Assembly (NCBI GenBank): GCA_000827205.1
Contig: KN832557.1
Span: forward strand, 380,493 to 444,492
Direction of reading: 5' to 3'
DNA from: Plicaturopsis crispa FD-325 SS-3
Lineage: Eukaryota > Basidiomycota > Agaricomycetes > Amylocorticiales > Amylocorticiaceae
Length of the DNA: 64,000 nt
In this document: piece after piece, positions 60,437 through 64,000 of the stretch
Layout: every line of letters begins with the position of its first letter
How positions within the stretch are numbered: position 1 is the first letter of the stretch
Made by a program: the position numbers and the translations under genes
The notes under the pieces: generated by a model
What the model was told of the DNA's origin: nothing
The model's input: only the letters and a program-made list of their open reading frames with translations
Databases searched by the model: none

Positions 60437-63400
60437 ATGGACGTCGACAAACAAAGCAAAGAGACGCTTGCAGCCGATGCTGCGACCGCCCAAGGCCGCG
60501 AAAATGCGTCTGAAACACTCTTCTCCATTTCCCAACCACAACCAGAGGCTGTCGAAAAGGACGCACCGCCGCCCCGACAGTCTCCGGCCCCGGAGATTGA
60601 GCTCAATAAAGCTATGCAGGTAGACGAGCCTGAAAAGGAGTCAGAAGTGGCGCAGTCTGCAGATGCAACAACTCCCGCTGAGGCTACAGCTCCACCGCCG
60701 CCGCGCAATTCTTCGCCACCGCAGCCAGAGCCACAACCAACGGCGCAGATGGATCGACCGCTGAACGTATCCGATGCTCTCACATATCTCGACGCTGTCA
60801 AGGTGCAGTTCTCTGACCAGCCGGACGTGTACAATCATTTCTTGGACATCATGAAGGACTTCAAAAGCCAGCTGTGCGTCTCAATAATATATGCACCCAT
60901 TCCCATGCTAACATTGGTGCAGCATTGACACTCCGGGCGTGATTAAACGCGTATCGCACCTCTTTAATGGACACCCAGTGCTCATACAGGGCTTCAACAC
61001 ATTCCTCCCGCAGGGCTACCACATCGAGTGCTCCACGGACGCCCACGATTCCAATTTTATCACGGTCACTACGCCGACTGGCACAACGATGCAGACTACG
61101 AATGACGGGCCACGCCACGGGCCGATGCTCTGGTCGACCTCCGACGCTGCCGCGCCTGCCACCGACCTTCAGGAACCGTCGCAGTCGCCCGCGCTGCTAT
61201 ACGACCCCAGCGCTTACATGCAGGGACCAGATGGTGCCATCGAGCCTGCGGTAGAATATGTGCGCAGAATCAAGGAACGCTGTGATGAGGAAACGTACCG
61301 CCAGTTCCTTGAGATCCTCTCGCGTTACCACCAGACGCCACACACGATGGAAGAGGTAGCATTCTTTGACCTCATTTTTTCCCGCATGCGCACGGCTAAC
61401 TTTTGCCGCAGAACGAGGTTTTCGCGCAGATATCGCGGCTGTTCAAAGACGAGCCGGACCTGCGCACGGCTTTCCGGGTGTTCATGCCGCCGGAGAGCCA
61501 GCCGCTGTTCGACGAGTTTGAGGCGCGATGGGCTAATACCGCACCAACCACGGACGACCGACGCGATCGGCGGCGGGACACGGGTGCCGCGGCGCCGTCG
61601 AAGAAACGGCGCAGGCCAGTGGAGCGAGAACCAGTCCCCAGCAAGCCCTCTGGCAGCGGTAGCGGCAGCAAGGTGAAAAAGGTCAAGACGTCCCAGGATG
61701 TCTCGTCATCGCGCCGCGCGCCACCCCCGCCGGAAGACGAGGGCCGTTTCTTCGACCGTGTGAAGCGCGCGCTGGACAACCAGGAGACGTATAACGAGTT
61801 TCTGAAGCTCGTGAACCTATTTACGCAGGGCTTCGTCGATGCGGCGCGGCTCGTGCGAGATGGCCGCAACTTCCTCGGCGACGGCGACTTGATGCGCCAG
61901 TTTAAGGAGATACTTGGCTGGGACGATCGACGGGAGCGCGAGAGCTGGATGGCTGAACAGCACCCCGCACCAGACGGATGGATGCGCCAGAAAATTGGAG
62001 GCGGTATATTAGATCGGCCGAGCAGAGCGGAGCTCAGCGCACGCTATGGCAGCTACCGGAAGCTCCCTGAAAGTGTAAGTATCATTCAACGTGGTTCCTT
62101 GTTGCCGCTGACGTTATTGTTATTCTAGGAGGTGAACGTGACATGTTCAGGCCGGGATGATATGTGTCGGTCGGTGCTAAACGACGAATGGGTCTCCCAC
62201 CCGACATGGTCGAGCGAGGACTCTGGTTTCATTGCCCACAAAAAGAACGCGTATGAGGAGGCGCTACACCGGAGCGAAGAAGAGCGGCACGAGTACGATT
62301 TCCACATAGAAGCAATCGTGCGCACGATCGGCATGCTCGAGCCCATCAGCAACAAGATCGCACAGCTCTCGCCCGAGGAGCGTGGCAACTTCAAATTGAA
62401 ACCCAACCTGGGCGGCTCGGGCAAGAGTATCCACCAGCGCGTCATCAAGAAGATATATGGGCGAGAGGCAGGTCTCGAGGTCATCCAGGCCATGCAGGAC
62501 TCGCCTGCGCTTGCAATACCCGTCGTTTTAGGAAGACTGAAGGTCAAGGAAGAGGAATGGAAGCGCGCCCAGCGGGAGTGGAATAAAGTATGGCGGGAGG
62601 TCGATGCGCGGAATTACCACAAAAGCTTGGATCACCAAGGCATCTCGTTCAAGGCTGCAGACAAGAAGGCGATCACCACGAAGGCTTTTGTGAGCCAAAT
62701 CGAGGCAGCGCGGGAAGAGCAAATGGCCAAGCGCGCCTCTCTTATCGACCCCCTGTTTGCACGGACACGTCCACGGCACCAGCTAGAATTCGTAGTCGAC
62801 GATGTCTCCGTGCTGCAAGACGCCCTAAAGTTGACGTTCTCGTTCCTCGATCGGACACAGGCACAGATTAACTTGGTGGAGAGGAAGAAAATCGAGACGT
62901 TCCTCAGGTCGTTTGTGCCGATGTTTTTCGCCCTGGATGCCCCGACATTCAACTCAGCGTTCGTTGCTACACAGGATATCGCGGACAGCGAGGCCAGCGA
63001 TGATGTCGGGAGCATTGCTGATGAAATCGACGTTTCCAGCTTAGCGAGTAGCAGTTCGAAAGCCGGACGGAGCCATAAGAAGGGCGGGGGCGCGGGAGAT
63101 CTGCGCAAGAAACTCTTGAAGAGCGAGCAGGCCAAGTCTACGATCAGGAAGACCCGTGCGCAGGAGGCTGCTTCACCAAGTTCCTCGCGAATGGCCTCCC
63201 CTGCTATCGCTGATACCGCTCCTGTGGATGGTGCGGAATCGAGTGCAAATGAACCATCGGCTTCCGTCACGACTGACTCTGATGCCACTAAACATGCCCA
63301 GAAGAACGTGTTTTTCAGTAACACCGTGTTCTACACTCTTCTGCGCATTATCGAGGTACGCTGATATAACTGGAGCATGTGCCTGTCACGCTAATCAGAC

Positions 63401-64000
63401 CCAACCCAAGGTCTTGTACTCTCGGCTGTGGCTTTTCAAATCAATTGCCCACAAGATTGCCTCGAAGCCTATCTCGCACAGGCCGAATCCACTAGCAGAA
63501 GAACTGGGCTTGTCGTTGCAGTCGCAGCGTGCGCTCATGGACTCCACGGCCAAGCCAGAACATTTCTACGACTTGATGCTGGAGTCTTGTGAACGACTAT
63601 TTGACAACGAGATTGAGCCCGCTGCTTTTGAAGACCAGATGCGGTTCATGTTTGGATCTAAAGTATGGTTCGGTTCATCTATTCCGGCTTCATACCAGTT
63701 CTGCTGACCATCTACATTTTACAGGAAGCGTACAAGATCTTCACTGTCGATAAAGTGATAGGCTCGTTGATCAAGCAGGTGAGAGCACACCGATCACTCG
63801 ATTTTATACATTTTTATTTATGTGATATCAGGTCCAGATGGTGTTTTCCGATGCCAAAAGCCAAGACCTCCTTGACCACCTGAAACGTGTCCGCTCTATA
63901 ACCTCTCCGACAACTCAAGACTTGATCAATTTCCGTCATGGCGCGGAGAAAATTCTTGGTCCAGATGAAAATATATTCCGCTTTGACTGGGTACGCATTT
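60437..64000 (+). CDS. SIN3: Sin3 transcriptional co-repressor (5' part; cut by window end)
   Basis: Sin3 is the scaffold of the Rpd3-type histone deacetylase complex. The start at 60437 gives [20 protein letters not shown]. The first PAH domain reads [20 protein letters not shown] then [21 protein letters not shown] with [20 protein letters not shown] and [10 protein letters not shown]. The second PAH ([20 protein letters not shown] then LEILSRYHQ) and the third ([20 protein letters not shown] then [20 protein letters not shown]) follow. The Sin3 HDAC-interaction domain appears as [20 protein letters not shown], then [20 protein letters not shown] and SGF. The long helical region after it (about 62200-63350) and later exons continue to the window end, where the reading is cut. 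Introns are short. Frames held at all junctions I checked. Confidence 0.95.

Overview
The window is nuclear DNA of a filamentous basidiomycete, most likely an Agaricomycete of the wood-decay or polypore type. Genes lie 200-900 bp apart on both strands. Nearly all are cut by introns of about 45-75 bp with GTRNGY donors and CAG/TAG acceptors, and the proteins are typical fungal ones. I placed many splice sites by hand. The exon coordinates given are those where splice signals, reading phase and family sequence agree; they have not been checked against transcripts.

Layout. 1-6 kb: PDS5 (cohesin factor, minus, cut by the window start) diverges from NAA15 (NatA subunit, plus). 6.6-8.5 kb: two unrecognised membrane-protein genes. 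8.6-13.6 kb: a SREBP (Sre1-like) and a sphingolipid delta-4 desaturase, divergent from a 342 bp promoter. 14-15.4 kb: GNAT acetyltransferase. 15.7-18 kb: alpha/beta hydrolase and an unrecognised gene that may be one fused gene. 18.4-23.8 kb: DUF4336 protein and the HIRA/Hir1 histone chaperone. 24.7-31.1 kb: tandem pair of allantoate-permease-like MFS transporters with shared micro-exons. 31.5-33.3 kb: unrecognised fungal protein and ribosomal protein eL42. 33.9-37.9 kb: HMG-CoA reductase. 38.7-39.3 kb: a non-autonomous hAT-type DNA transposon with a perfect 8 bp target duplication. 40.7-42.5 kb: RUS1/DUF647 protein. 43.2-44.7 kb: F-box protein. 44.8-47.8 kb: S1/P1 nuclease divergent from a METTL18/Hpm1 histidine methyltransferase. 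49.6-53.7 kb: calcineurin A and UNC-50/Gmh1. 54-60.1 kb: a long WW-domain low-complexity protein and a proline-rich protein with a PPxY motif. 60.4 kb to the end: Sin3 (cut by the window end).

How genes relate. The SREBP, HMG-CoA reductase (the classic sterol-pathway target of SREBP) and sphingolipid desaturase share about 30 kb, but nothing here looks like a biosynthetic gene cluster. HIRA, Sin3 and PDS5 are unrelated chromatin housekeeping genes. I see no CRISPR array, no prophage, no tRNA or rRNA gene and no clear retroelement. No wholly new biological system is evident. The most distinctive signals are the hAT MITE and its matching motif in a nearby exon, the possible hydrolase fusion gene, the micro-exons, and the SREBP/desaturase shared promoter.
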